Positions 9,286-18,290 of a DNA stretch of 41,973 bases are shown piece by piece. The stretch spans positions 1 through 41,973 of the forward strand of contig VGWF01000025.1 in the NCBI GenBank assembly GCA_016873715.1, in the 5' to 3' direction. The stretch is from Lentisphaerota bacterium (GTDB taxonomy: Bacteria; Verrucomicrobiota; Kiritimatiellia; PWTM01). The position numbers and the translations under genes are program-made. The stretch's first letter is position 1; each line of letters starts with the position of its first letter. The notes beneath the pieces are model-generated. The model was not told the DNA's origin, ran no database searches, and was given only the letters and a program-made list of their open reading frames with translations.

Positions 9286-12200
9286 TCACCGCCGGTGCAC
9301 GCGGACGCGGAAGAAGCGCGACGTCGGGGACGCGGACTGCGGGCGCCAGCTTTCCATCCACAGCCCGCCGGGGAGAAGGGCGCCGGGCGCGCGGTCCGCC
9401 GCATCGAGCTCCGTCCAGCCCGCGAGGTCGCCGGACCATTCGGGCACGCAGACGGCGTCGTCCGCCGTGAGCCGGCGATCGAAGAGGATCTCCAGCGCGC
9501 CCTCCGTCCGCGCGATCCAGATCTGCCCGTCCGGCATCGCGTGATCGAGCAGGTCGGGGCGGCCGTTCCCGTCGAGGTCCGCGCGCGGGTCGCCGGAGAA
9601 CCGCTGCGAATCCGTCCCGCCCGGCGTTCCGTTGGTCGCCGCGCTGACGCGCCAGCTCCCCGGGTCGCCGGGGTTGCCGGGTCCTTCGACGCGCGTCAGG
9701 CTGTGCCCGCTGCCGTCCGCATCGACGGGCCAGGGCAGGGCGTCGTCGAAGGTGAAGGACTGGATCACCGCGGTGCCTCCGCCCTCGGCCGGGCCGGCGA
9801 GCGCCAGCGTCTCGCCCGCGTTGTCGAGGCCGCCGGTGTAGACCCCCGCGACCGGCAGCCCGGTCCCGTACGCGGCCGTGAACGCCGCCAGGTTCCTCAC
9901 GAGGATCCGCCGCGCGCCGGCGCCGAGGAACTCGCCGGCGGCGAACGCGAAGGCGATGCCGTCGGTGAACGCGACGCCGGAGAGGTCGACGACGTCGCCG
10001 CCCGGATTCCAGAGCTCGATGAACTCGGTGTCCTCCGACGTCCCCGCCGGGTTGTACATGATCTCCGAGATCACGACGTTCGCGGCGGTCGGCCGCACGC
10101 CGGGCACGAACGCGGCCTCGGTCAGCGCGCTCCACTCGCCCCCGGCGGCGCGGGCGCGGGCGCGGACGGTCATCGGGTGGGTCAAGGCGACCGGCCCCGC
10201 GTAGGGCGTGCCGTGCGGAAGGCCGGTGATCGCCTCGCGTGGGTCGCTGCCGTCGGTGGTCACGTGGATCGTGCCGGTCGGCGCGGTGATCGTCAGGGTC
10301 GAGCCGTTCGTCACGAGGCCGCCGAACACCGAGAACGACGGCGCCTCGGCGGCCGGGAAGAGGCCCGCGGCGCGCAGTTCGGTCACGATCGCGAAGCTGT
10401 TGGTCTCCTCGAACAGGCTCGGCAGGTAGGTGTCGGCCACGGACTGCACGGTCGGAAGCCAGTCGGCCTCGCGGGTGTACTCGCGCTTGAGGGGGACGCC
10501 GGGGCGGCTCTCGGTGTTGCCGTAGGGCGTCTCGTCGGCGGTGTCGCCCCAGCGCGCGCTCTCGGCGACGATCGGCTTGTCGAGGATCGCCGCCAGCGCG
10601 TTCCACCGCGCGCGGCAGGCCTCGAGCCCCAGCGCGCCGCCGTTGCGCAGGTGCCGGTGGACGCGGTCCGCGAAGAGCATCCTGAACTCGGCGTTCTGCC
10701 GCAGCGCCTGGAAGAGCGCGGACGGCGTGCCGGCGTGGTTCGAGGCGGTCCGGTTGATGGCGTGGTTGTCGAGGGCGATCTCCTGGTCCCACACGAGGAA
10801 CCGCCACTTCGCGCCGGGGGCGACGCGGCTGCGGACCGCGTACCAGTTGTGGTGCGGCCAGTCCTCGCAGTCGGCGAAGAAGTGCAGGATCACGTAGTCG
10901 GCGAGGCTGACGATGTCGACCTGGTCCGCGAACGCCGCGTAGGCCTCCGGCGTCGCGAGCCCGGCGGTCGCCATCGCCTGGACCGCGTCCCACGCGGCGC
11001 GCGTGCCGGCCTTCAGCTCGTTGAAGTCGGCGATCACGTCGTAGTCGGCGGCGAGGCCGCCGAAGTGGTCCGCGCAGAACCGCTCGTCGATGCGCTCGGT
11101 CAGGTTGTAGACGCCCCAGTAGAGGCCGTTGACGAACAGGTGCACGAACGAGCCGGCGCCGGCGGCGTGGCCCATGGCGCGGTGCGACTCCTTCATCCAC
11201 ACGTCGCGGAAGCCGACGGAGTCGTCCGGGCGGTAGCGCGCGGGATCCCACGACACGAGCCCCCAGCCGTCGGTGAAGAAGGGGCGCAGCACGAGCCGGT
11301 CGAAGGCCGTCACGCCGCTGCCGGGGAAGAGATCGTACTCGAGCTGCGACGCCCCGTACTCGCCGCGCATCGCGATGCGGAAGCCGTGCTTCTGGAGCCG
11401 GTAGGGCCGCCGGCTGGAGTTGCCGTGGATGCGGATCCCCGCGTTGAGGTGGAAGTGGTTCGTCACGCCGCCCGCCCACGGCATGTACTCGACGGCGCAG
11501 GGCTTCTCCCATGCGTCGCCGGTGGACCGCGGGTGCGAGTAGATGCCCGCGGAGGCGCCGAGGAACGCGTCGGGGTCGAGCGTGACGGCCATCACCGGCA
11601 GGCCCCGCAGCGCATCGGCCACGCCGAAGCCCGGAAGCGTCGCCGACGTGACGTTCGGGTCCATCGCGTAGTCCGAGGGCACGGTGCCGTTGCCGGCGCC
11701 GTCGTAGGAATCGACCTCGCTGTCGGTGCCCCACGTCGCGGGCCAGCCCGGCGGCGCGGCGGGCTGCTGCGCGACCGTGTCGGGGAAGAGGTACGTCAGC
11801 GTGTCGATGTCCGGCGGGATCCAGCCGGCGCGGAAGGCGCAGGCGCGGAGCACGGTCGTGCCGGAGACGGGCACCGGGCCGGAGTACGGGATGCCGGTGG
11901 TGGGCGTCGGCTCGCTGCCGTCGAGCGTGTAGCGGATCTGCGCGCCCGGGGTCGCGCAGGTGATCGTGACGGCGAAGCTGTTGCTCTTCGCGCCGCGGTC
12001 GACGTCGAAGTGGGTGTCCGCCACCGTGCCCGCGTAGCCCGGCGCGTTGGCGGCGCCGGGCGTCGGGCTCCGGAAGAAGCGCACCGGCGAGGCCGCCGGG
12101 CCGCGGGTCTCGAGGACCGGCAGGAGGAAGAAGTCCGCGTCGGCCGCCGCCGCGTTGAGCCCCTGCACGGCCAGCACGTTCGTGCCCGTCGCGAGCAGTC

Positions 12201-13656
12201 CGGGGGGCACCTCGAACGAGTCGTAGGCGAGGGCCTCGTCCCCGGTGCGCGCGGCGGTGGCGGCGGAATCCCACGCCGGCGCGGCCGGCGCGTTGGCGCG
12301 CGCGACCTCGGCGCCGTTGAGCCAGGCGACGAAGCCGTCGTCGTGGCGGATGCGCAGCGTGCAGCCGGTGACCGGCGCGCCGCCGGCGAGGAGGAACGGG
12401 AGGCGCGCGTAGAGCGACGCGTTCCGCCCGAGCATCGCGTCCGCCGTGTCCGTGCGGATGTCGGCGAGCAGCGGCGCGGGGCTGATCCGCAGGGCGTTGA
12501 GGAACACCCCGTAGCTCGTGCTGTCGCTCTCGCGGCGCGCCTCGATGCGCAGGATCCCGGCGGCGTCCGCGGCGACCGTGCAGGCGATGCGGTACTGCCC
12601 GTTGCTGGCGGGCGGCACCGAGCCGTTGAAGGTGTAGTCGTCGGCGACCAGCTCGCTGTTGACCTGCCAGTCGGAGACGCGCGACCCCGTGCTGCCGGAA
12701 TCGAAGGACCAGATCTCGACCTGGTAGCCGCGGCCGGGCACGAGGCCCGCGACCTCGACGTCGAGGCCGTTGTTCCCGGTGCTGTCGGTCGCGAAGACGA
12801 AGTCGCGCAGCAGCTCCGCCTGCGTGAAGGCGGCGGTATTGGTCGGCGTCGTCCGGAGCCGGTCGTCGAGCGCCACGCCGCCGACGGGGGCGAGGGTGAC
12901 GCTGCAGCCGCCGAAGACCCGCGTCACCGCCCCCGACTGCGGGGCGGTCGCGCTGCCGGCGCTGTTGAGGAGGAAGGCCGAGAAGCCGGGGGCCGTCACG
13001 CCGGTGGTGCGGTCGTTGAAGTCGACGCTCAGCACCGCGCCGGCCGAGCCGCTCGCATCGTGGCCCAGCGCGGTCCGGCCCTCGGCCCACCCCGCGTCAG
13101 CGAAGCCCGGCTGGATCCACGAGGCTCCGAGCGCGCCGTTGGTCGGCACGTGCCAGAGCACGGGGGCGCCCCCGGGGACCGGCTCGGCGATGTCGACGGG
13201 GCCCGACGGACCGGCGGAGATGTTGACGCGCTGGCGGGGGTAGGCGGGCGCGAACTGCGAGGCGACGGTGACGCCGTCGGGGGCGACGAGCGCGAGGTAC
13301 TCGCCCATCTCGTCGAGCTTGAAGTTCGCGTGGAGCGGCAGGCCGGCGACGGCGCGGTTCTTGTCCGACGCGAACACGACCAGGTAGCCGCCCGCCGGCA
13401 GGTTCGTGGAGGGGAAGGTCCACTTCGCGAGGGCGAGGGCGTTGTCCGTCAGGTGCCACCCCCCGAGGTCGACCGGGGCCGTGCCGGGGTTGTGGATCTC
13501 GATCCAGTCCGGGTGCGCCCCGTCCTCGTCCGCGAGCCCGCCGTCGTTGACCGCGAGGAACTCGCTGATCCCGAGACCCTGCCCGCGCGCCCCGCCGGCG
13601 GCGAGGAGAAGGGCGGCCCAACCGGCGATGACCCGGGTGAATCGCATCGCCTCCAT
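9286..13656 (-). CDS. Secreted lamin-tail (LTD) and CotH-kinase domain protein
   Basis: The product is 1456 residues with a signal peptide ending near residue 25 (VIAGWAALLLAAGGARG). The order of parts is as follows. An N-terminal lamin-tail domain starts at ~25 (GISEFLAVNDGG, DWIEIHNPG). Beta-rich linker regions follow, then a chitobiase-like segment at ~573 (IRYTLDGSEPTPTTG). A CotH kinase-like domain spans ~740-960, with GIRIHGNSSRRPYRLQKHGF, LFVNGLYWGVYNLTERIDE and WRFLVWDQEIALDN. A second chitobiase-like segment is at ~1129 (IHVTTDGSDPREAITG) and a second lamin-tail domain at ~1192 (NVVISEIMYNPAGTSED). This layout is common in large secreted proteins of PVC bacteria. CotH-family proteins are atypical protein kinases, but the substrate here is unknown. 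The start could also be 13647; a GGAGG only 2 nt before that ATG makes 13656 somewhat better. It is divergent from the HzsA-like gene. Confidence 0.9.
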   Translation of the reverse strand: MEAMRFTRVIAGWAALLLAAGGARGQGLGISEFLAVNDGGLADEDGAHPDWIEIHNPGTAPVDLGGWHLTDNALALAKWTFPSTNLPAGGYLVVFASDKNRAVAGLPLHANFKLDEMGEYLALVAPDGVTVASQFAPAYPRQRVNISAGPSGPVDIAEPVPGGAPVLWHVPTNGALGASWIQPGFADAGWAEGRTALGHDASGSAGAVLSVDFNDRTTGVTAPGFSAFLLNSAGSATAPQSGAVTRVFGGCSVTLAPVGGVALDDRLRTTPTNTAAFTQAELLRDFVFATDSTGNNGLDVEVAGLVPGRGYQVEIWSFDSGSTGSRVSDWQVNSELVADDYTFNGSVPPASNGQYRIACTVAADAAGILRIEARRESDSTSYGVFLNALRISPAPLLADIRTDTADAMLGRNASLYARLPFLLAGGAPVTGCTLRIRHDDGFVAWLNGAEVARANAPAAPAWDSAATAARTGDEALAYDSFEVPPGLLATGTNVLAVQGLNAAAADADFFLLPVLETRGPAASPVRFFRSPTPGAANAPGYAGTVADTHFDVDRGAKSNSFAVTITCATPGAQIRYTLDGSEPTPTTGIPYSGPVPVSGTTVLRACAFRAGWIPPDIDTLTYLFPDTVAQQPAAPPGWPATWGTDSEVDSYDGAGNGTVPSDYAMDPNVTSATLPGFGVADALRGLPVMAVTLDPDAFLGASAGIYSHPRSTGDAWEKPCAVEYMPWAGGVTNHFHLNAGIRIHGNSSRRPYRLQKHGFRIAMRGEYGASQLEYDLFPGSGVTAFDRLVLRPFFTDGWGLVSWDPARYRPDDSVGFRDVWMKESHRAMGHAAGAGSFVHLFVNGLYWGVYNLTERIDERFCADHFGGLAADYDVIADFNELKAGTRAAWDAVQAMATAGLATPEAYAAFADQVDIVSLADYVILHFFADCEDWPHHNWYAVRSRVAPGAKWRFLVWDQEIALDNHAINRTASNHAGTPSALFQALRQNAEFRMLFADRVHRHLRNGGALGLEACRARWNALAAILDKPIVAESARWGDTADETPYGNTESRPGVPLKREYTREADWLPTVQSVADTYLPSLFEETNSFAIVTELRAAGLFPAAEAPSFSVFGGLVTNGSTLTITAPTGTIHVTTDGSDPREAITGLPHGTPYAGPVALTHPMTVRARARAAGGEWSALTEAAFVPGVRPTAANVVISEIMYNPAGTSEDTEFIELWNPGGDVVDLSGVAFTDGIAFAFAAGEFLGAGARRILVRNLAAFTAAYGTGLPVAGVYTGGLDNAGETLALAGPAEGGGTAVIQSFTFDDALPWPVDADGSGHSLTRVEGPGNPGDPGSWRVSAATNGTPGGTDSQRFSGDPRADLDGNGRPDLLDHAMPDGQIWIARTEGALEILFDRRLTADDAVCVPEWSGDLAGWTELDAADRAPGALLPGGLWMESWRPQSASPTSRFFRVRVHRR

Positions 13657-13700
13657 TCTACCGCCCCGCGCCCGCGGATTCGAGCCGGCCGACAACAGCA

Positions 13701-13730
13701 TTGTGCGGAGGGGGTCCGGCCTGCTAGCGT
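13701..13730 (+). promoter_or_regulatory. Candidate promoter for the HzsA-like gene
   Basis: TTGTGC (13701-13706) and TAGCGT (13725-13730) are separated by 18 bp, 21 nt before the ATG. The match to the -10 consensus is poor (TA...T only). GCTAGCGTGGG here resembles GCTAGGGTGGG upstream of the radical SAM gene at 19937. The call is weak. Confidence 0.25.
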
Positions 13731-13751
13731 GGGAGGCGGAGACCCGGGCCG

Positions 13752-16652
13752 ATGAGGATCTTCCATGCAGCGGGCGGGATCGGGCTGGCGCTGGCCGTCG
13801 TCGCGGCGGCGGCGGACGAGCCGTTCCAGCCCTACGACAGCGGTCCCGTCGCCGGCGACGGTCCGGCGCGCGAGATCCGCGTCAACGTCTCGGGCGTGCG
13901 GGTTCTCCGCCTGGTCGCATCGTGCGAGAAGGGCACGGCCAACTGCAACATCTGGGGCGAGCCCGTGCTGGTCGCCCGCGACGGCACGGCCACCCCGCTC
14001 ACGAGCCTGCGCCCGGTCTCCGCCCGCGTCGGGTGGGGGCGGCTGATCGTCAACTCCAACTGGATGGGCCGCCCGCTGCGCGTCGGCGACCGCACCTTCA
14101 CGAACGGGTTCTGGGTTCACGCGGACAGCGAACTGCGGTTCAATCTCGACGGGAAGTACGAGACCTTCCGCGCGTTCGCCGGCGAGGATGCCGACCGCGC
14201 CAACGGCGTCGCCCGATTCCAGGTCCTCGCCGCCGATCCGCCGCGTCCCCTGGCGCCCGCGGAGATGCTGGCCGCGGAGCTCGACAGCCAGTTCGCGACG
14301 CTGGCCGAGGACCTCCGGCAGCGCGCGCGGTTCGAGAAGCTCGCCGCCGAGACCTTCCATCCCTCCGCGCTGGTCCGGGCGGACGACCGCGACCCGGCCG
14401 ACATCGTCCTGCGCCGCACCGAGGCCCTGCGCGCCGACCTGCGGCTCGCGCCGTTCGAGGCGCCGCTCGCCCGGCTCCGCGCGCAGGTCGAGGCCACGCC
14501 GGTCACCAACGCCGCCGCGCGCCGCGCGCTGTTCGACGAGGTCTGCCGCCTGCGCCGGCGGATCGCGTTCGCGAACCCGCTGCTCGACTTCGACCGGCTC
14601 CTCTTCGTCAAGCGCCACCGCGCGATCTTCAACCACATGTGCGACCAGTTCTACGGCATCACCGCGCGGCCGGGCGGGGGGCTGTACATCCTGGAGAAGC
14701 CGTTCGGCGACGCGCCGGAGGTCCGCGACGTCCTCGCCCGGTCGGTCGTCCGGAAGGGCCGGCTGGAGGGGCAGCGCCTCGTGGGCGGCAACGGCGCGAC
14801 GGCGGACCTCCGCTGGGACGGCGTCCAGTACCTCAGCGGCGACGAGACCGAGGGCGGCGCGTTCCTCTCGCCCGCGCTCTCCTACGACGCCCGGCAGATC
14901 CTCTTCGCCTACGTCGAATGCACCGGCGACCGCGACCAGAAGATGCACACCGACCCGTCGCGCGGCCACTGGGACCCGGGGCGCTGCTTCCACGTCTTCA
15001 AGGTCAACGTCGACGGCTCCGGCCTCGAGCAGCTCACCGACGGCACCTGGAACGAGTTCGACCCCTGCTGGCTGCCGAACGGACTCGTCGCGTTCATCAG
15101 CGAGCGTCGCGGCGGCTACCTGCGCTGCGGCCGCGCCTGCCCGCTCTACAACCTCTACGACATGAACCCCGACGGCAGCGGCATCAACCTGCTGAGCTTC
15201 CACGACAGCAACGAGTGGAACCCGGCCGTGACGCACGACGGCCGCATCGTCTGGACCCGGTGGGACTACGTCGACCGCCACGGCTGCGTTGCGCACGTGC
15301 CGTGGATCACCCGCCTCGACGGCACCGATCCGCGGGCGCTGCACGGCAACTTCGCGGTCCGCGCCCAGCGCGCCGACATGGAGCTCAACGTCCGCCCGAT
15401 CCCCGGCTCGCCGCGCTACGTCGCCACCGCCGCGCCGCACCACGGGCAGGCCTTCGGCTCGCTCGTCATCCTCGATCCGCGCGTCGAGGACGACGACGCC
15501 ATGGGGCCCGTCCGCCGGCTCACGCCGGACGTCGGCTTCCCGGAGAGCCAGGGCGGATGCGAGGTCTACGGCACGCCGTGGCCGCTCAGCGAGACGTACC
15601 ACCTCTGCGTCTACGACGCCGCGATGCTCGGCGGCCGCCGCGGGGAGGGGGACGGGAACTACGGCATCTACCTCGTCGACGCGTTCGGGAACCGGGAACT
15701 GATCCATCGCGACCCCGCGATCGGCTGCTCCAGCCCCATTCCGCTGCGGCCGACGACGCGTCCGCCGGTCACGGTCGGCCCGCAGTGGAATCCCGGCGCG
15801 CCGCCGGTGAAGCCCGGCGACCCCGGCAGCGGCGCCATGGCCGTGCTCAACGTCTACGACACCCAGCGGCCCTGGCCGCCGGAGATGAAGGCGAAGGAGA
15901 TCCGCATCTACCAGCTCCTGCCCTGCTCGGTGCCCTCCGGCGGCCTCGCGCCGCACCAGACCGGCAAGCGCATCGCCGAGGCCGGCGATTCCATCGTTCC
16001 CGCGCGCTGGGTGCTCGGCACCGTGCCGATCGAGGCCGACGGCAGCGCGCACTTCAAGGTGCCGGCGAACCGCGAGCTGTTCTTCCAGGTCGTCGACGAG
16101 CGCGGCCTGGCGATCCAGTCCATGCGCTCCGGCACGGCGATCCGCGACGGCGAGACCCTGCTCTGCCAGGGCTGCCACGAGCCGAAGCCCCGGGCGGCGG
16201 AGCGCGGCACGATGCCGATGGCGATGCGGCGCGCGCCGTCGGAGCCGAAGCCCGACGTCGACGGCTCCAACCCGTTCAGCTACCCGCGTCTCGTCCAGCC
16301 CGTGCTCGACCGCCACTGCGTCGCCTGCCACGACCGCAATCCCGGCAAGGCGCCGAACCTCAAGCGCGAGCCCGTCCAGGGCAAGTTCTTCGCCTCCTAC
16401 AACAGCCTCGTGCGCCACGGCTTCACGGGCTACGGCGACCACTACCGCACCGTGCCCGGCAAGTTCGGCGCCCGCGCCTCGAAGCTCTTCGCGATGCTGG
16501 AGAAGGGCCACCACGACGTGCAGCTCCCGTCGGAGGACTTCCACCGGCTCACGCTGTGGCTCGACACCGTCTCCATGTTCTACGGCGTCTTCGAGCAGGA
16601 GGGCGGCGAAGCCCAGCTCCGCGGCGAACTCGCCGCGCCGACGCTCGAATAG
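13752..16652 (+). CDS. NPCBM plus hydrazine synthase alpha-like propeller protein with two c-type haem sites
   Basis: The product is 966 residues with a signal peptide (MRIFHAAGG... ending near residue 23). Residues ~28-165 look like an NPCBM domain, with GFWVHADSELRFNLDGKYET and FRAFAGEDAD. From ~280 onward the protein resembles the hydrazine synthase alpha family (HZS_alpha): FVKRHRAIFNHMCDQFYG, ALSYDARQILFAYVE, then TolB-like propeller blades such as VNVDGSGLEQLTDGTWNEFD and MNPDGSGINLLSFHDSNEWN. Two CXXCH haem-attachment motifs lie in the C-terminal part: CQGCH (Cys805-His809) and CVACH (Cys856-His860). The protein is therefore an exported, probably periplasmic, di-haem cytochrome-like protein. 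No HzsB or HzsC homologue is nearby, so hydrazine synthesis is not implied. Wide non-anammox distribution of this fold in PVC bacteria is the better context. Its substrate is unknown. Confidence 0.88.
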   Translation: MRIFHAAGGIGLALAVVAAAADEPFQPYDSGPVAGDGPAREIRVNVSGVRVLRLVASCEKGTANCNIWGEPVLVARDGTATPLTSLRPVSARVGWGRLIVNSNWMGRPLRVGDRTFTNGFWVHADSELRFNLDGKYETFRAFAGEDADRANGVARFQVLAADPPRPLAPAEMLAAELDSQFATLAEDLRQRARFEKLAAETFHPSALVRADDRDPADIVLRRTEALRADLRLAPFEAPLARLRAQVEATPVTNAAARRALFDEVCRLRRRIAFANPLLDFDRLLFVKRHRAIFNHMCDQFYGITARPGGGLYILEKPFGDAPEVRDVLARSVVRKGRLEGQRLVGGNGATADLRWDGVQYLSGDETEGGAFLSPALSYDARQILFAYVECTGDRDQKMHTDPSRGHWDPGRCFHVFKVNVDGSGLEQLTDGTWNEFDPCWLPNGLVAFISERRGGYLRCGRACPLYNLYDMNPDGSGINLLSFHDSNEWNPAVTHDGRIVWTRWDYVDRHGCVAHVPWITRLDGTDPRALHGNFAVRAQRADMELNVRPIPGSPRYVATAAPHHGQAFGSLVILDPRVEDDDAMGPVRRLTPDVGFPESQGGCEVYGTPWPLSETYHLCVYDAAMLGGRRGEGDGNYGIYLVDAFGNRELIHRDPAIGCSSPIPLRPTTRPPVTVGPQWNPGAPPVKPGDPGSGAMAVLNVYDTQRPWPPEMKAKEIRIYQLLPCSVPSGGLAPHQTGKRIAEAGDSIVPARWVLGTVPIEADGSAHFKVPANRELFFQVVDERGLAIQSMRSGTAIRDGETLLCQGCHEPKPRAAERGTMPMAMRRAPSEPKPDVDGSNPFSYPRLVQPVLDRHCVACHDRNPGKAPNLKREPVQGKFFASYNSLVRHGFTGYGDHYRTVPGKFGARASKLFAMLEKGHHDVQLPSEDFHRLTLWLDTVSMFYGVFEQEGGEAQLRGELAAPTLE

Positions 16653-16996
16653 CCGGCGCGGGCGCGCGGGAGTTCCAGGCTCGCGGCAGGTCGTCCTCCC
16701 ATCCTTGGATCCCGTGGGGCTCGGCACTTCCGGACCTTGGAACCTGCGCGCCTCGGAACCTCCGGACGGAATCCTGCGTCCATAGGGCTACCGGGATCCA
16801 TCGAACGGAAGGCCCGCACGGGCGTCTTCGTCATCGCAGCACCGGACCGGAGATGCGCCCCGCCTTCCTCCGGCCGGGGCTTTCGGCTTGTTTGCGCGGC
16901 TGCCGTCGCGGTATTATCGGTTGACGCCGAATCGAGCGAGTGGGGTTCGGGATGCCGGCCGCGGCGACGGCGATGAGGATGTCGGGAGTCTCGTCG
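16653..16996. other. Intergenic region with a promoter and degenerate repeat-like sequence
   Basis: No gene is supported. The left half contains repeated short GGAACC/CTTGGAA/CTTGGAT words (16700-16770), including the degenerate palindrome TTCC-GGACC-TTGGAA, and looks like remnants of a dispersed intergenic repeat. The right half holds the promoter candidate at 16888-16917. Confidence 0.4.
16888..16917 (+). promoter_or_regulatory. Candidate sigma-70-type promoter for the alpha-oxoamine synthase gene
   Basis: TTGTTT (16888-16893) and TATTAT (16912-16917) are spaced by 18 bp. TATTAT stands out in very GC-rich surroundings and matches TATAAT at 5 of 6 positions. Transcription would begin near 16924, giving a ~70-nt leader to ATG 16997. 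Confidence 0.45.
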
Positions 16997-18238
16997 ATGC
17001 TGCCCAGAAACCGGTTTCAGGCCCTGGCCGAGATCGTGCGGCGCGGGAAGGACGGAGGCTACTATCCCTTCTTCCGCGCGCTGTCCGCGTCCTCGGGGCC
17101 GGAGGTCGAGGTGGACGGGCGCCGGCTGGTGATGGCCGGATCGAACGACTACCTCGGGCTGGCGCACGACCCGCGGGTCGTCGAGGCCGCGACCGACGCC
17201 GCCCGCCGCTGGGGCGTCGGCCCCGGGGGCTCCCGGTTCCTGTGCGGCAACACGACCCTTCACGAGACCCTGGAGGAGCGGCTGGCCGCCTTCGTCGGGA
17301 AGCGGCGCGCGCTCGTCCACACCACCGGCTTCGTGACGAACCTCGGCGCGCTCCACGCGCTGGCCGGTCCCGGCGACCTGCTGCTGTGCGACGAGGAGAG
17401 CCACGCGAGCGTCGTGGACGGCTGCCTGTCGGCGCGCGGGCGCCTGTCGACCTTCCGCCACAACGACGCCGCGTCCGCGCGCGCGAAGCTGGAGGCGGCG
17501 CGGTCGAAGGATCCCGAGGCGTGCTTCCTGATCACGGAGGGCGTCTTCAGCATGTCCGGCGACGTCGCCGCGCTGCCGGACCTCGTGGCGCTCCGCCGCG
17601 AACACCCGGCGGCCGTCCTGTATCTCGACGACGCGCACGGCCTGGGCGTCATGGGCCCCGGCGGCCGCGGCACCGCCGCGCATTTCGGCGCGACGGGCGA
17701 CGTCGACTTCATCATGGGCACCTTCAGCAAGGCCCTGGCCTCGGTCGGCGGTTTCCTCGCGTCGGACGACGAGGAGGCGATGACCTTCCTCCGCCACCAG
17801 TCGCGTCCGCTGATCTTCTCCGCGGCCCTTCCGGCGTGCTGCGTCGCGGCGGCGCTGGCCGGGCTCGACATCCTCGAGCGCGAGCCGGAACGCGTCGAAT
17901 GCCTGCACCGGAACGCGCGCAGGGCGTGGGACGGCTACCGGCGGATCGGCCTCGACGCGCGCTGGTCGGGCTCGCCCATCCTGTCCATCCGCATCGGGTC
18001 GGAGATGGCCGCCTACCGGTTCGCCCTGGAGTTGTTCGAGCGGGGCGTCTTCGCGCTCCCGGCGGTGTTCCCCGCCGTGCCGCGCGGGGAGGCGATCATC
18101 CGGACCGCCTACATGAGCACGCACGCGCCGGAGCACATCGATCGCGTGCTGGACGTCCTGGAGTCCGTCGCGGACGCGCACGGGTTGCGCGGGGGCCGCG
18201 CCGCCGGCGAGCCCGCCGTGGCGGCGGCCGCGCCGTGA
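16997..18238 (+). CDS. PLP-dependent alpha-oxoamine synthase (BioF/KBL/SPT family)
   Basis: The product is 413 residues from ATG 16997, which has GGGAG 8 nt upstream. GTG 16940, ATG 16952 and ATG 16973 are alternative starts that only add an unconserved N-terminus. Family hallmarks are all present: GSNDYLGLAHDPRV near residue 50, GPGGSRFLCGNTTLHETLEE near 75, FITEGVFSMSGD-type (LITEGVFSMSGD), YLDDAHGLGVMGPGGRG and the PLP lysine in GTFSKALASVGG (Lys245). The enzyme condenses an amino acid with an acyl-CoA or acyl-ACP and loses CO2. Candidates are serine palmitoyltransferase, 8-amino-7-oxononanoate synthase and 2-amino-3-ketobutyrate ligase. No biotin or threonine dehydrogenase genes are adjacent. 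The next gene encodes a GNAT-like acyltransferase of a type seen beside serine palmitoyltransferases, so a sphingolipid role is favoured. This is inference. Confidence 0.9.
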   Translation: MLPRNRFQALAEIVRRGKDGGYYPFFRALSASSGPEVEVDGRRLVMAGSNDYLGLAHDPRVVEAATDAARRWGVGPGGSRFLCGNTTLHETLEERLAAFVGKRRALVHTTGFVTNLGALHALAGPGDLLLCDEESHASVVDGCLSARGRLSTFRHNDAASARAKLEAARSKDPEACFLITEGVFSMSGDVAALPDLVALRREHPAAVLYLDDAHGLGVMGPGGRGTAAHFGATGDVDFIMGTFSKALASVGGFLASDDEEAMTFLRHQSRPLIFSAALPACCVAAALAGLDILEREPERVECLHRNARRAWDGYRRIGLDARWSGSPILSIRIGSEMAAYRFALELFERGVFALPAVFPAVPRGEAIIRTAYMSTHAPEHIDRVLDVLESVADAHGLRGGRAAGEPAVAAAAP

Positions 18239-18290
18239 GCCGCCGCCGCCTGCGGAGCCGGGGCCCCGCGCCGAGGGAAGGGGGAGGCGC

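Noticed and set aside
9295-13755. A 1486-codon open frame on the plus strand opposite the LTD/CotH gene
   Set aside because: Its product is a low-complexity Arg/Val/Ala-rich string with no recognisable motif. The minus-strand frame shows LTD, chitobiase-like and CotH segments and a signal peptide.
13752-16652. Evidence for anammox metabolism
   Set aside because: Only an alpha-like protein is present, fused to NPCBM, with no HzsB/C, hydrazine dehydrogenase or nitrite reductase nearby. The fold alone does not support hydrazine synthesis.
13449-16727. A 1092-codon minus-strand frame opposite the HzsA-like gene
   Set aside because: It is a shadow frame created by high third-position GC; it would run through two genes and the divergent promoter region.
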